From: Saprospiraceae bacterium | Lineage (GTDB): Bacteria > Bacteroidota > Bacteroidia > Chitinophagales > Saprospiraceae | Reading direction: 5' to 3' | NCBI GenBank assembly: GCA_019634045.1 | Contig: JAHQWA010000178.1 | Span: 1-33,815 of the forward strand | DNA: 33,815 bases | In this document: positions 20,522 through 30,505 of the stretch, piece by piece | Numbering within the stretch: position 1 is the first letter of the stretch | How the letters are laid out: each line of letters begins with the position of its first letter | The notes under the pieces: model-generated | Databases searched by the model: none | What the model was told of the DNA's origin: nothing | Seen by the model: the letters and a program-made list of their open reading frames with translations, nothing else | Program-made: the position numbers and the translations under genes

Positions 20522-20638
20522 TCAATTGGCCAGGCCCTTATTATTCAAGACGTTCAACATGGATTTGTCCGGAAGGCTTGCGGTGAGCCCAGTCTCACTT
20601 GGAAACTGCAGAATCTCAATGTTATTCGATTTCACCAT
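20522..20638 (-). other. Small unlisted ORF (38 aa) or gene remnant in the tyrS-phzF gap
   Basis: ATG at 20638 to TGA at 20522: MVKSNNIEILQFPSETGLTASLPDKSMLNVLNNKGLAN; the frame is bounded by TAA just upstream. Confidence 0.3.
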
Positions 20639-20655
20639 CTCACTAAGCACTTACT

Positions 20656-21441
20656 ATGCAGCTACAGCTCTTCCAAGTAGACGCTTTTGCAGGCAAAGCA
20701 TTTGAAGGTAATCCGGCAGCAGTATGTCCACTCGAAGCATGGTTACCCACTGAAATAATGCAATCTATTGCTTTAGAAAACAATCTATCTGAAACGGCGT
20801 TTTTCGTACCTAATACGAAGGGATTTGAGATTAGGTGGTTTACTCCTGCCATTGAAGTGGATCTATGTGGCCATGCCACCCTCGCCAGCGCCCATGTCCT
20901 TTTTCATCATTTGGGATATCAAGACGCTTTGATTTCCTTTGATTCGAGAAGTGGGCTGTTGGAAGTTGAAAGGGTAGAATCTGGGTACACCATGGATTTT
21001 CCGACAGATATCATTGAAGAACAGTCCGTAGACAATTTACACAAAGCGGTTCTGGGAGTAAAACCATTAGAAGCTTGGAGTGGCAAAGACGATCTCATGT
21101 TGGTCCTAGGGACTGAAACAGATGTTCTAAATCTCAAGCCTGATTTTCAGCAAATGAAACAGATCCCCACTCGCGGAGTCATAGCTACCGCCCCTGGCGA
21201 TAAAGCCGATTTTATAAGCCGTTGTTTCTTTCCCAATGCCGGAATCGATGAGGACCCGGTGACTGGATCTGCTCATACTACCCTAATCCCGTATTGGAGT
21301 GAAAAGCTCGGTAAAAAGTCTCTAAAAGCCAAACAAGTGTCAGATCGGGGAGGTAATCTCATCTGCCAAATGCTTGGTAATCGGGTCAAAATAACGGGGA
21401 CTTGTGTCACTTACCTGGAAGGAACAATTCAATTGCGATAG
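20656..21441 (+). CDS. PhzF family isomerase/epimerase
   Basis: LQLFQVDAFAGKAFEGNPAAVCPL, NNLSETAFFVP, IRWFTPAIEVDLCGHATLASAHVLF, NAGIDEDPVTGSAHTTLIPYWSEKLGK. Confidence 0.96.
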   Translation: MQLQLFQVDAFAGKAFEGNPAAVCPLEAWLPTEIMQSIALENNLSETAFFVPNTKGFEIRWFTPAIEVDLCGHATLASAHVLFHHLGYQDALISFDSRSGLLEVERVESGYTMDFPTDIIEEQSVDNLHKAVLGVKPLEAWSGKDDLMLVLGTETDVLNLKPDFQQMKQIPTRGVIATAPGDKADFISRCFFPNAGIDEDPVTGSAHTTLIPYWSEKLGKKSLKAKQVSDRGGNLICQMLGNRVKITGTCVTYLEGTIQLR

Positions 21442-21505
21442 TCCTTCCTTTTTTCAGACAAAGACCGAGTATACTGCATAATTTGGCTAGATTTAGCACA
21501 AAAAA

Positions 21506-22666
21506 ATGCATCAGAGTGAAATTCTGACTCACCTTGGAGAAGAACGGGAAAAATATTTTCAGGCAGTTTCGCCACCGGTCATCCAAACCAGCAACTTTTG
21601 TTTTTCGGACTTGAAGAACTTTCGCAAAGCTTTTCAAAATGAACTGGAAAATCATATTTATAGCAGAGGCAATAATCCAACAGTTAAAATTCTACGCGCC
21701 AAATTAGCAGCCTTAGAAGGTACGGAAGATGCCCTCGTCTTTTCCAGTGGCAGTGGAGCCATTGCCGCAGCAGTTATTGCACAAGTTCAAGCTGGCGATC
21801 ATATCGTTTGCGTGGAAAGTCCATATTCCTGGACACATGCGCTACTTACGCAGTTCCTAGCAAGATTTGGCGTCACGCACACCTTTGTGGATGGACGTGA
21901 TATTGCCGCCATTGAGGAAGCTATACAAGATAATACGAAAGTACTTTACCTGGAAAGTCCCTCTTCTCTGACTTTTAACTTACAGGACCTAAAGGCTTGT
22001 GCTCAACTAGCCCAAAAATATGGACTCGTTAGCCTAATTGACAATAGTTTTGCCTCTCCTATCTTCCAACAACCAGCTAAACTGGGTATTGATCTGGTAT
22101 TACATTCTGGTACCAAATACATCAATGGTCATAGCGATGTGGTTTGTGGGGTCGTTTGTGGATCCAAAGAAAAAATCTTCGAAATCTTTAATTCAGAGCA
22201 GATGACCTTGGGTTCGATACTCCCGCCGCATGATGCCGCGATGGTCATCCGAGGATTACGCACCTTGCCATTGCGCATGGAACGAGTGGCTACCAGTGCC
22301 CTGATCATAGCACAATACCTGGAGGAGCATCCGAAGGTCAAGCAAGTGATTCACCCCATGTTACCGTCCTTTCCACAATATGACTTAGCCCAGGAACAGA
22401 TGAGTGGAGCCGGAGGTTTGTTCTCCGTCTACATTAAAGCCGAAACACTCGCTCTGATGGAGACCTTTATTCACAGTTTAAAGCGGTTCCTAATTGCCGT
22501 TTCCTGGGGAGGTCATGAGTCATTGATTATGCCCGTGGCCGGCTTCTATGGCATAGAGGGTCGAGAGGACTCGGAGCTTCCCTGGAACCTAGTTCGCTTT
22601 AGCATCGGCTTAGAAGATCCGGCCTGGTTGATAGAAGATATTGAGCAAGCATTGGACAAATTATGA
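21506..22666 (+). CDS. Cys/Met metabolism PLP-dependent enzyme (cystathionine beta-lyase/gamma-synthase-like)
   Basis: YSRGNNPTVKILRAKLAALEGTEDALVFSSGSGAIAAA, SLIDNSFASPIFQQPAKLGIDLVLHSGTKYINGHSDVVCGVV (PLP lysine motif), SWGGHESLIMP. Confidence 0.95.
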   Translation: MHQSEILTHLGEEREKYFQAVSPPVIQTSNFCFSDLKNFRKAFQNELENHIYSRGNNPTVKILRAKLAALEGTEDALVFSSGSGAIAAAVIAQVQAGDHIVCVESPYSWTHALLTQFLARFGVTHTFVDGRDIAAIEEAIQDNTKVLYLESPSSLTFNLQDLKACAQLAQKYGLVSLIDNSFASPIFQQPAKLGIDLVLHSGTKYINGHSDVVCGVVCGSKEKIFEIFNSEQMTLGSILPPHDAAMVIRGLRTLPLRMERVATSALIIAQYLEEHPKVKQVIHPMLPSFPQYDLAQEQMSGAGGLFSVYIKAETLALMETFIHSLKRFLIAVSWGGHESLIMPVAGFYGIEGREDSELPWNLVRFSIGLEDPAWLIEDIEQALDKL

Positions 22667-23070
22667 GTTCGCGGTTCACAAAGTTCATAACCAAGGAACA
22701 ACGGACCATTATTTTCAATGCCAGAAGGGCGCTGTTCATCTACGCCTCATTCCATCTAATGATGGCACTCTTCCTCCTTTTATATGGTGGAGTATTCCAT
22801 GTATTAGGGCTCGTCAATCTTGCCTTATTTCCGATGCTCTTTTTGGGGCTCGGTTTTTGGAGCATTGGCAGACCGTACCAAGGATTTTCAATCGCCATCG
22901 GTGCGCTAGTGCTGTGCCTGCTGCTGCAAATTTACTATCAAAATTTAGTTGGGATTGGCGTATTGGCGCTTGTGATCTACTATGTAAATCAAGGTCGTAT
23001 CACTAGTTTTAGTGTTCAAAAAACAGCTGATGGACAAGTGGACATACTAGACGCAGAGTTGGAAGATTGA
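22663..23070 (+). CDS. Small multi-TM membrane protein of unknown function
   Basis: Overlaps the previous stop (ATGA); hydrophobic segments LFIYASFHLMMALFLLLYGGVFHVLGLVNLALFPMLFLGLGFWSIG and AIGALVLCLLLQIYYQNLVGIGVLALVIYYV. Confidence 0.75.
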   Translation: MSSRFTKFITKEQRTIIFNARRALFIYASFHLMMALFLLLYGGVFHVLGLVNLALFPMLFLGLGFWSIGRPYQGFSIAIGALVLCLLLQIYYQNLVGIGVLALVIYYVNQGRITSFSVQKTADGQVDILDAELED

Positions 23071-23157
23071 AGCCTAAGAATTACCTTTAAGACGAGCAGC
23101 AGTGATTGGGAAGATTCAAATATCGACATTGCTGAACACCTACTAATCGATAAAACC

Positions 23158-25098
23158 TTGTTTATGAGCAACGAAAACCAGAAGCCACATATCGGGCCGG
23201 AAATCAAACTGCCCGAAATTACAGTGAAGGCATTTATCCTGGGCGCTGTCCTCTCGGTAGTCCTCTCAGGTGCCAATGCCTATCTTGGGCTTTTTGCAGG
23301 GATGACCGTGTCTGCCAGTATACCAGCCGCCGTTCTTTCCATGGCCATTCTTAAACTATTTAAGAACAGTAATATCCTTGAAAACAATATTGTCCAGACC
23401 TCCGCTTCTGCTGGGGAATCTCTCGCCGCGGGAGTCATCTTCACCATACCCGCCTTGATTATCATGGACTATTGGACTTCCTTTAGCTATCTCGAAACGG
23501 CCTTAATATCTCTTTGCGGGGGCGTACTTGGCGTGCTGTTCACGGTTCCATTGCGTTCCGCCTTGATTGTACGGCAGAAATTGCAATTTCCTGAAGGGGT
23601 AGCAACTGCGGAAGTTTTGAAGACTGGAGAAAAAGGCGGGGATGCCGTCAAGTATCTGATTTGGGGAGGTATAGCTGGAGCCTTGATCAAGCTGGCGGAG
23701 GGTGGCCTGAAGCTGTGGCACGGCCTAGCAGAAGCGGCTACCTTGGCAGGTAATAAGGTATATTTGTACGCTGGAGTCAACCTCTCCCCTGCCCTAATCG
23801 CCGTGGGTTATATCGTTGGTTTGCGGATCGCATTTCTGGTCTTTTTAGGTGGTGTGATTAGTTGGTGGATAGCTATTCCCGCTTTCATTGCCGTGAATGG
23901 AGCGCCCGATGGAACGGCAACAGCGATTGGTGGTGAGATTTGGAATAGTCAAATTCGCTATCTAGGTGTGGGTGCCATGGTTGTCGGTGGGCTTTGGGCC
24001 TTGATCAATCTTCGCAACGCCATCGGTTATGCCGTGAAGAGCGGTATGGCGGCTTTGAAAGGTGTGAAAGACCAAGGAAAGGTGCTTCGTACTGAACTTG
24101 ACACGCCGATGTCCTGGGTGATCATTGCGATTGGAGCCATGATCGTGCCAGTTTTCATTATTTACTTACGTGAAATTGAAAATGTACCGATCTCAGCTTT
24201 GATGGCCGTGCTAATGGTGATTGCCGGATTCTTATTTTCCGCGGTTGCGGGATATATGGCCGGACTGGTTGGTAGTTCCAATAACCCGATCTCAGGTGTA
24301 ACAATAGCAACCATATTGACAGCGGCCTTGATTCTTCTGGCCTTATTGGGCAGCGGTGCCGAAAAAGGTCCAGCTGCAGCCATTATGATTGGGGCTGTGG
24401 TTTGTTGTGCGGCGGCCATTGCCGGGGATAACATGCAGGATCTTAAATCTGGTAATATATTGGGAGCAACACCGAGGAATCAGCAGATTATGCAAATGGT
24501 GGGTGTGATTGCGGCTGCTTTATCACTCCCGTTAGTGTTGCAATTATTGAATTCCGCTTACGGTATTGGAAGCGATACCTTGCCAGCTCCTCAAGCAGCT
24601 CTAATGGAAAGTGTCGCTGTTGGGATCTTCCAAGGTGGCTTGCCCTGGAACATGGTATACATTGGAATGGGAATCGGGGTGTTGATCATCCTTGCAGATG
24701 AATATCAGGCCGCTAGAAAAAGCGATTTCCGAATTCCAGTACTAGCCGTTGCCGTGGGTTTATACCTGCCTTTCGAGTTAGATAGTGCTATCATGGTAGG
24801 TGGTTTAATAGCATGGTTGGTTAGTCGTTACCAGACCCGAACTGCTGCACAAAAATCTGGAGACGTGGAAGTTGCGAAAGAAAAGAGTAATAATGCTGGG
24901 CTATTATTTGCCTCCGGTCTTATTACGGGTGAGGCCTTGATCGGTATCTTCTTAGCCATTCCGATTGCCATTTATCAGGATACCGAAATTCTAGCTCTTT
25001 TGGATCAACCACTCGGTAGCTACGCTGGCTTGACTGTGATCATCGGCATTTGTTACTGGCTGTATCATATTGCTAGACGGGAGTTTGACAAAGCTTAG
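23158..25098 (+). CDS. OPT family oligopeptide transporter
   Basis: ITVKAFILGAVLSVVLSGANAYLGLFAGMTVSASIPAAVLSMAIL, QTSASAGESLAAGVIFTIPALI, LQFPEGVATAEVLKTGE, CCAAAIAGDNMQDLKSGNILGATPRNQQ. Confidence 0.96.
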   Translation: MFMSNENQKPHIGPEIKLPEITVKAFILGAVLSVVLSGANAYLGLFAGMTVSASIPAAVLSMAILKLFKNSNILENNIVQTSASAGESLAAGVIFTIPALIIMDYWTSFSYLETALISLCGGVLGVLFTVPLRSALIVRQKLQFPEGVATAEVLKTGEKGGDAVKYLIWGGIAGALIKLAEGGLKLWHGLAEAATLAGNKVYLYAGVNLSPALIAVGYIVGLRIAFLVFLGGVISWWIAIPAFIAVNGAPDGTATAIGGEIWNSQIRYLGVGAMVVGGLWALINLRNAIGYAVKSGMAALKGVKDQGKVLRTELDTPMSWVIIAIGAMIVPVFIIYLREIENVPISALMAVLMVIAGFLFSAVAGYMAGLVGSSNNPISGVTIATILTAALILLALLGSGAEKGPAAAIMIGAVVCCAAAIAGDNMQDLKSGNILGATPRNQQIMQMVGVIAAALSLPLVLQLLNSAYGIGSDTLPAPQAALMESVAVGIFQGGLPWNMVYIGMGIGVLIILADEYQAARKSDFRIPVLAVAVGLYLPFELDSAIMVGGLIAWLVSRYQTRTAAQKSGDVEVAKEKSNNAGLLFASGLITGEALIGIFLAIPIAIYQDTEILALLDQPLGSYAGLTVIIGICYWLYHIARREFDKA

Positions 25099-25129
25099 CA
25101 AAGAACGGATTTGAAAAAATATCTAGTAA

Positions 25130-25165
25130 TAGAAATCCCTCAAGAGTACACTTGGGGGATTTCTA
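25130..25165 (+). terminator. Hairpin terminator after the OPT transporter
   Basis: TAGAAATCCCTCAAG (25130-25144) / CTTGGGGGATTTCTA (25151-25165), one G-U wobble; followed by GTTTGTCT. Confidence 0.7.
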
Positions 25166-25271
25166 GTTTGTCTACTATCTCCCAATTCTCCAAGTTGTCT
25201 AGATATCGGCTTTCAGACAATTCAAATTGTGAGTGGTATAGCAATTAGCTAAAGAAAAAATTCGATCTTTA

Positions 25272-25316
25272 AGAAGCTATTTGAATCTAGCAGGCTGCTA
25301 GATTCAAATAGCTTCT
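25272..25316. repeat. 22-bp perfect inverted repeat with a 1-nt centre
   Basis: AGAAGCTATTTGAATCTAGCAG-G-CTGCTAGATTCAAATAGCTTCT. Confidence 0.9.
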
Positions 25317-25391
25317 AAGGAATTCACGCTTTACTTTAAACAAGTTGATGAAAGCTTTTTGCGAAAGGCTTTCAGATATAAAGTCGCAGCT

Positions 25392-28300
25392 ATGTCGCTC
25401 GCCCACCTTAACAAAGCATCTAGTCTTCGGTCAGTTCTTGGCTTTTTTGCCCTATCTCTTGTGTTACTAATTCTCAGTTCTTGCCAGACCACTATTCCAG
25501 ATGAGATTGAAGCTGAAATGGCCAACTTACCCGAAAAGTTAGACTTCAACATCCATGTAAAACCGATTCTTAGCGATCGCTGCTATGCTTGTCATGGCCC
25601 AGATCAGGCCAAAAGAGAAGCCGGATTACGGCTAGATGAAGCCCAGGCCGCTTACGCTCCCCTTCCAGACCATCCCGACAAAGTCGCCATTACCCCTAAA
25701 AGCCTTCGAAATAGCGAAGCTTTCCATAGAATCACTTCTGCTTCTCCGGACTTAGTAATGCCTCCACCAAAATCAGAACTCCACTTGAGTGCCAGGGACA
25801 AAGCTATTCTCATTCGTTGGATACAAGAAGGAGCTGAATACAAGCCACACTGGGCCTTTACTCCTCCAATAAGTCCGGAAATTCCGTCAGTTCAAAGCAA
25901 AGACTGGCCCCGTAATGACATAGACCAATTTATCCTCCACAAGCTAGAAGAACAGGCACTCCCAGTCTCCGCTCAGGCTGATGCTGAAATCTTAAGGAGA
26001 CGCCTAAGTCTGGACCTTACGGGCCTACCGCCTGATGAGCATTTACGCACCGTCAAAGAGGGAGAATTAACTGATGAGCAATACGAAGCTTGGGTCGATC
26101 AGCTCTTGGCTTCGCCCCATTTTGGAGAAAGAATGGCAGCAGATTGGATGGATGTATCCCGATTTGCCGATACCCATGGATACACCGTAGATCGGTACCG
26201 AGATATGTCTCCTTGGCGAGATTGGGTGATCGAGGCTTTCAACGAAGACATGCCTTTTGATCAGTTCATCACTTGGCAATTAGCCGGTGATCTCTTGCCA
26301 GATGCCACAGATGAAAGCATTTTGGCGACTGGTTTTAATAGAAATCACCAGCAGAATATGGAAGGAGGTATCGTCCCGGAAGAATTTCGGGTAGAATATG
26401 TAGCCGACCGTACCAATACCCTGGGTACAGCATTTATGGGCATGACCCTGGAATGTGCCCGCTGCCATGATCACAAGTACGACCCTATTTCACAAGAAAA
26501 TTACTATCAGCTGTTTAGCTTTTTTAACAATGTACAAGAAGCTGGGCAAATTAGCTGGGATAACGCTACGCCGGTGCCTACACTCCTACTTACATCTGAA
26601 AGAACGGATAGTCTCCTGGCTTTGCATAAGCAAAATATCGAGCAACGGCAACAAGAACTAGCAGCCTTTGATCAGAGCCGTCTTCAGGAATTTGAGGCTT
26701 GGTACCAAAGGAAGAAGAAGCAAGAAGTAGGTATTCAGCCCCCCTTGCAAGCACATTTTGATTTTGACGGCAATCGAATTCAAAATAGACTCCCACCTTA
26801 CCAAGTGGGAGTAATGAAACAGCAACATGTCAAAGGAAAAATCCAGGCTGACCTAGTGGAGGGTAGATCAGGGAAAGGTTTGAGACTGGACGGCGATGCC
26901 TGGCTGGATATGGGAGCTGCTGGTGTATTTGATCGAGCTACTCCCTTCAGCATTGGTTTATGGGCGAAGATTCCAACTGGATTAGAAAACGGGGTCTTAT
27001 TTCACAAAGGTATTGGAGCAGCCTTGTATAATTTTCGAGGATACCACTTAGCGCTGAAGGATAATCGCTTCGAAATCTTGATGGCCCGAACCGAGCCGTA
27101 CAATGCCATCATTGAATATAGTGATGATATTCCTAGAGATGAATGGATACACCTTGCCTTGACCTACGATGGTTCTTCTACCGCGGACGGTCTTCGATTC
27201 TTTATCAACGGGAACGAACAATCTACTGAAGTTACCAGCAACCACCTGTATAAAAGTATACTCTTTGATATGCCGAAGGCCCAAGAGCCTGGTTTACAGA
27301 TTGGGGCTAGATGGCGAGGTGTAGGAGCAGCAGGAACTGTCGTAGATGATATCAAAATATTTGAAGGTCAATTGAGTGGTCTCGAAGTAAAACAGCTAGC
27401 TGCAGCGTCGACTACTGATCCGTCGTCTGATCTAGTCGATTTATACAAGGAGTATTACCAATTCAATTCATCTAAGAACCGCAAGAGCCTGCTCTCAGCC
27501 TTAGAATCAGAACGGAGACAGTATAACCAGGTGATGGATACTATAAAGGAAATCATGGTTATCAGAGAAATGGAGAAGCCACGCTCCACCTTCATTCTGG
27601 ATCGAGGTCTTTACGACAGCCCGAAAGATCAAGTTTTTCCCAACACACCTGAACGGCTTTTACCCTTTTCCGATGAACTTCCGAAGAATCGACTAGGGCT
27701 AGCCCAATGGCTACTTGATCCTGCTAATCCTACGACAGCCAGGGTAATGGTCAATCGAATATGGCAACAATTCTTTGGTCGGGGCTTGGTAGCAACCGCT
27801 GAAGATTTTGGCAACCAAGGGCAACTCCCCTCCCATCCGGCCTTATTGGATCTGCTAGCGGTTGAATTCAGAGAATCAGGATGGGATACGAAAGCTTTGG
27901 TAAAGTTGATCGTGATGTCCTCTACCTATCGACAAAGTTCCAAGGCTAGTACTTTACAGAGAGAAAAAGATCCAGAAAACATTTATCTATCCAGAGGACC
28001 AAGTATGCGTTTAACAGCTGAAATGTTACGAGATAATGCTTTGGCAGCTAGTGGTCTGCTGTCAGACCAAATTGGAGGGCCCAGTGTCAAGCCTTACCAA
28101 CCAGATGGTCTTTGGCGCATCAATGGGTCTAAATATCAGGCGGACAAAGGGGAAAAGCTATATCGCCGCAGTTTGTACACTTTCTGGAAACGAACGATTC
28201 CTCATCCTACTCAAGCGACCTTCGATGCGCCCAGTCGAGCCAATTGCACGGTACGGCGGCAAAAAACCAGTACTCCTCTGCAAGCTTTGGTTTTACTCAA

Positions 28301-28613
28301 TGATCCTATCTTTTTGGAAGCCGCAAAGGTATTGGGACAAAAGATTAGTACCGAATCAGATAATAGACGAGCCATCACGAACGCCTTCAAAAGCTTAGCG
28401 GGCCGTTCCCCTACTGCCGATGAACTGCAAGTTTTATTAGATCTACAACAGCAAGAAATTGAAAAATTCAAGTCTGACCCTGGAAAAACGGCCGGCTGGT
28501 TGCAAGCGGGAGAGTTCGAATTGGAAACATCAATAGACCCCGCTTTGCTTGCCGCGAATGCCGTAGTAGCTAGCACCATAATCAATGCTGATGCCAGCCT
28601 AATCAAAAGATAG
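25392..28613 (+). CDS. Planctomycete-type cytochrome c (PSCyt1) / DUF1549 / LamG-like / DUF1553 lipoprotein
   Basis: Lipobox LSSC; heme motif CYACH (VKPILSDRCYACHGPDQAKREAGLRLD); ECARCHDHKYDPISQENYYQLFSFFNN; LamG-like region with FSIGLWAKIPTGLENGVLFHKG; C-terminal RQSSKAST...PTQATFDAPSRANCTVRRQKTSTPLQALVLLNDPIFLEAAK. ORF track starts at TTG 25359; ATG at 25392 gives a clean lipoprotein signal. Confidence 0.93.
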   Translation: MSLAHLNKASSLRSVLGFFALSLVLLILSSCQTTIPDEIEAEMANLPEKLDFNIHVKPILSDRCYACHGPDQAKREAGLRLDEAQAAYAPLPDHPDKVAITPKSLRNSEAFHRITSASPDLVMPPPKSELHLSARDKAILIRWIQEGAEYKPHWAFTPPISPEIPSVQSKDWPRNDIDQFILHKLEEQALPVSAQADAEILRRRLSLDLTGLPPDEHLRTVKEGELTDEQYEAWVDQLLASPHFGERMAADWMDVSRFADTHGYTVDRYRDMSPWRDWVIEAFNEDMPFDQFITWQLAGDLLPDATDESILATGFNRNHQQNMEGGIVPEEFRVEYVADRTNTLGTAFMGMTLECARCHDHKYDPISQENYYQLFSFFNNVQEAGQISWDNATPVPTLLLTSERTDSLLALHKQNIEQRQQELAAFDQSRLQEFEAWYQRKKKQEVGIQPPLQAHFDFDGNRIQNRLPPYQVGVMKQQHVKGKIQADLVEGRSGKGLRLDGDAWLDMGAAGVFDRATPFSIGLWAKIPTGLENGVLFHKGIGAALYNFRGYHLALKDNRFEILMARTEPYNAIIEYSDDIPRDEWIHLALTYDGSSTADGLRFFINGNEQSTEVTSNHLYKSILFDMPKAQEPGLQIGARWRGVGAAGTVVDDIKIFEGQLSGLEVKQLAAASTTDPSSDLVDLYKEYYQFNSSKNRKSLLSALESERRQYNQVMDTIKEIMVIREMEKPRSTFILDRGLYDSPKDQVFPNTPERLLPFSDELPKNRLGLAQWLLDPANPTTARVMVNRIWQQFFGRGLVATAEDFGNQGQLPSHPALLDLLAVEFRESGWDTKALVKLIVMSSTYRQSSKASTLQREKDPENIYLSRGPSMRLTAEMLRDNALAASGLLSDQIGGPSVKPYQPDGLWRINGSKYQADKGEKLYRRSLYTFWKRTIPHPTQATFDAPSRANCTVRRQKTSTPLQALVLLNDPIFLEAAKVLGQKISTESDNRRAITNAFKSLAGRSPTADELQVLLDLQQQEIEKFKSDPGKTAGWLQAGEFELETSIDPALLAANAVVASTIINADASLIKR

Positions 28614-28617
28614 AACC

Positions 28618-30087
28618 ATGAACAGAGACCTTTTTAATATTGAGGAAAAACAGTCGCGTAGAAACTTCTTAACCAAGACCTCTATGGGATTGGGCGCAAT
28701 GGCCTTGGGGTCGATCGTTGGTGGGAGTCAACTCCTAGCACAGCAGTTCAAAGCCCCTCCTGGTTCTCAGGTAGCACCATTGATCCCTTCTTTTCCAAAT
28801 TTTCTTCCGAAGGCCAAACGAGTTGTATACTTATTCATGAGCGGGGGGCCTTCCCAAATGGATTTGTTTGATTATAAACCGGAATTGCGGGCAGTGCACG
28901 GCCAGAACTTACCCGATTCCGTTCGAAAGGGGCAGCGGCTTACCGGTATGAGTGCGGGGCAAACGGCGCTACCCATGGCAGCATCGGTATTTGACTTCCA
29001 AAAACATGGCAAATCGGGAGCGTGGGTCAGTGAACTTCTTCCGCATACGGCCAATGTAGTCGATGAGCTTTGCTTTATTAAGACAATGCACACTGAGGCC
29101 ATCAATCATGATCCAGCGATAACCTTTTTCCAATCCGGAAATCAAATAGCTGGGCGTCCATCTATCGGGGCCTGGGTGAGTTATGGATTGGGGTCTCTAA
29201 ATGAGAATTTACCAACTTTCATTGTACTCGTTTCAAAAAATGCTGGCGGGCAGCCTTTGTACGCCAGACTCTGGGGTAATGGCTTCTTGCCTACCAGGCA
29301 TCAAGGGGTTCAATTCCGGTCCGGGAAAGACCCTGTCCTATATCTGAACAATCCGGAGGGGTATGACGGTATGGATAGACGGGCCATGCTCAATTACCTA
29401 AAGAAACTCAATCAATTCCAAAGAGATGCGTACAATGATCCAGAAGTGGATAACAGAATAGCTCAATATGAAATGGCCTACAGGATGCAGACTGCGGTAC
29501 CCGAAGTTACGGACCTCTCAAATGAACCAGATTACATCTTCGATCGCTATGGGCCTGACAGTCGAGACCCTGGCACTTTCGCAGCTAACTGCTTATTAGC
29601 CAGAAAATTGTTAGAAAAAAATGTGCGCTTCGTACAACTTTACCACCAAGGTTGGGATCAACATACCTATCTGAATGGTGGACTGCGGCATCAAGCTAAA
29701 AGTACGGATCAAGCTACGGCTGCTCTGATCACCGATCTTAAGGAAAGAGGACTACTTGAGGACACGCTGGTGGTGTGGGGAGGGGAATTTGGACGAACGG
29801 TATATTCCCAAGGGAAATTAGCAGGAGAGAGTTACGGACGAGATCACCATCCGCGCTGCTTCACCATGTGGATGGCCGGTGCTGGTGTAAAAGCTGGTAT
29901 GACCTACGGACGCACCGATGACTTCGGCTACAACATCCTGGAGAACCCCGTGCATGTACATGACTTCCAGGCTACTTTGATGCACCTAATGGGTATCAAT
30001 CATGAGCAGCTGACCTTTAAATACCAAGGGCGTCGATTCCGCTTAACCGATGTTCATGGGCATGTGGTTCATGATATCTTGAGCTAG
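28618..30087 (+). CDS. DUF1501 family protein with Tat-type signal
   Basis: SRRNFLTKTSMGLGAMALGSIVGG; KRVVYLFMSGGPSQMDLFDYKPEL; VWGGEFGRTVYSQGKLAGESYGRDHHPRCFTMWMAGAGVKAGMTYGRTDDFGY. Confidence 0.95.
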   Translation: MNRDLFNIEEKQSRRNFLTKTSMGLGAMALGSIVGGSQLLAQQFKAPPGSQVAPLIPSFPNFLPKAKRVVYLFMSGGPSQMDLFDYKPELRAVHGQNLPDSVRKGQRLTGMSAGQTALPMAASVFDFQKHGKSGAWVSELLPHTANVVDELCFIKTMHTEAINHDPAITFFQSGNQIAGRPSIGAWVSYGLGSLNENLPTFIVLVSKNAGGQPLYARLWGNGFLPTRHQGVQFRSGKDPVLYLNNPEGYDGMDRRAMLNYLKKLNQFQRDAYNDPEVDNRIAQYEMAYRMQTAVPEVTDLSNEPDYIFDRYGPDSRDPGTFAANCLLARKLLEKNVRFVQLYHQGWDQHTYLNGGLRHQAKSTDQATAALITDLKERGLLEDTLVVWGGEFGRTVYSQGKLAGESYGRDHHPRCFTMWMAGAGVKAGMTYGRTDDFGYNILENPVHVHDFQATLMHLMGINHEQLTFKYQGRRFRLTDVHGHVVHDILS

Positions 30088-30505
30088 CATTTTCTTCATG
30101 CACCAGGTAATGGCAATTGTAAGTAGGCATCTTCAATAATCAAGATCCATCCTTGTCCTCATCCATGAGTAGGTGGTGTGTAAGTTTGAATAGAGAAAAC
30201 ACTGCCCGAGAAAACACAGTATTTGAGGCGGTCTAGGCAGGGATTAGCAAAATTTCTTTAACTTGTATCTGAGTATATTATACCATAACACTAGGAGTAG
30301 GTTTAAAATTCCATCAATTGGCTGGGAGCGTTAAATTTCATCCTGCACATCATTAAAAAGCCTCGCTCAGAACAAAATTTGCTCTCCCTCACGCAATCAT
30401 GGAAGTTTAAACATACTCTAATAAACTGCGCGGTAGATATCCGAAGTTTTCTCATGCAGTAGCATCCTTAATCTTCGAATACCTTGCTTAGCCTAATAGA
30501 TTCAA

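Noticed and set aside
23280-24434. Minus-strand ORFs inside the OPT transporter
   Set aside because: Antisense shadows of a well-supported membrane protein; Ala/Pro-rich biased composition.
25359-25391. TTG start at 25359 for the DUF1553 gene
   Set aside because: ATG at 25392 yields a standard lipoprotein signal peptide; the upstream extension (RKAFRYKVAA) adds no expected feature.
28211-28606. 131-aa minus-strand ORF inside the DUF1553 gene
   Set aside because: Antisense to conserved DUF1553 coding sequence; no independent support.
30088-30505. Possible RNA gene in the 418-bp intergenic gap
   Set aside because: No tRNA, riboswitch or strong hairpin structure recognised by eye.
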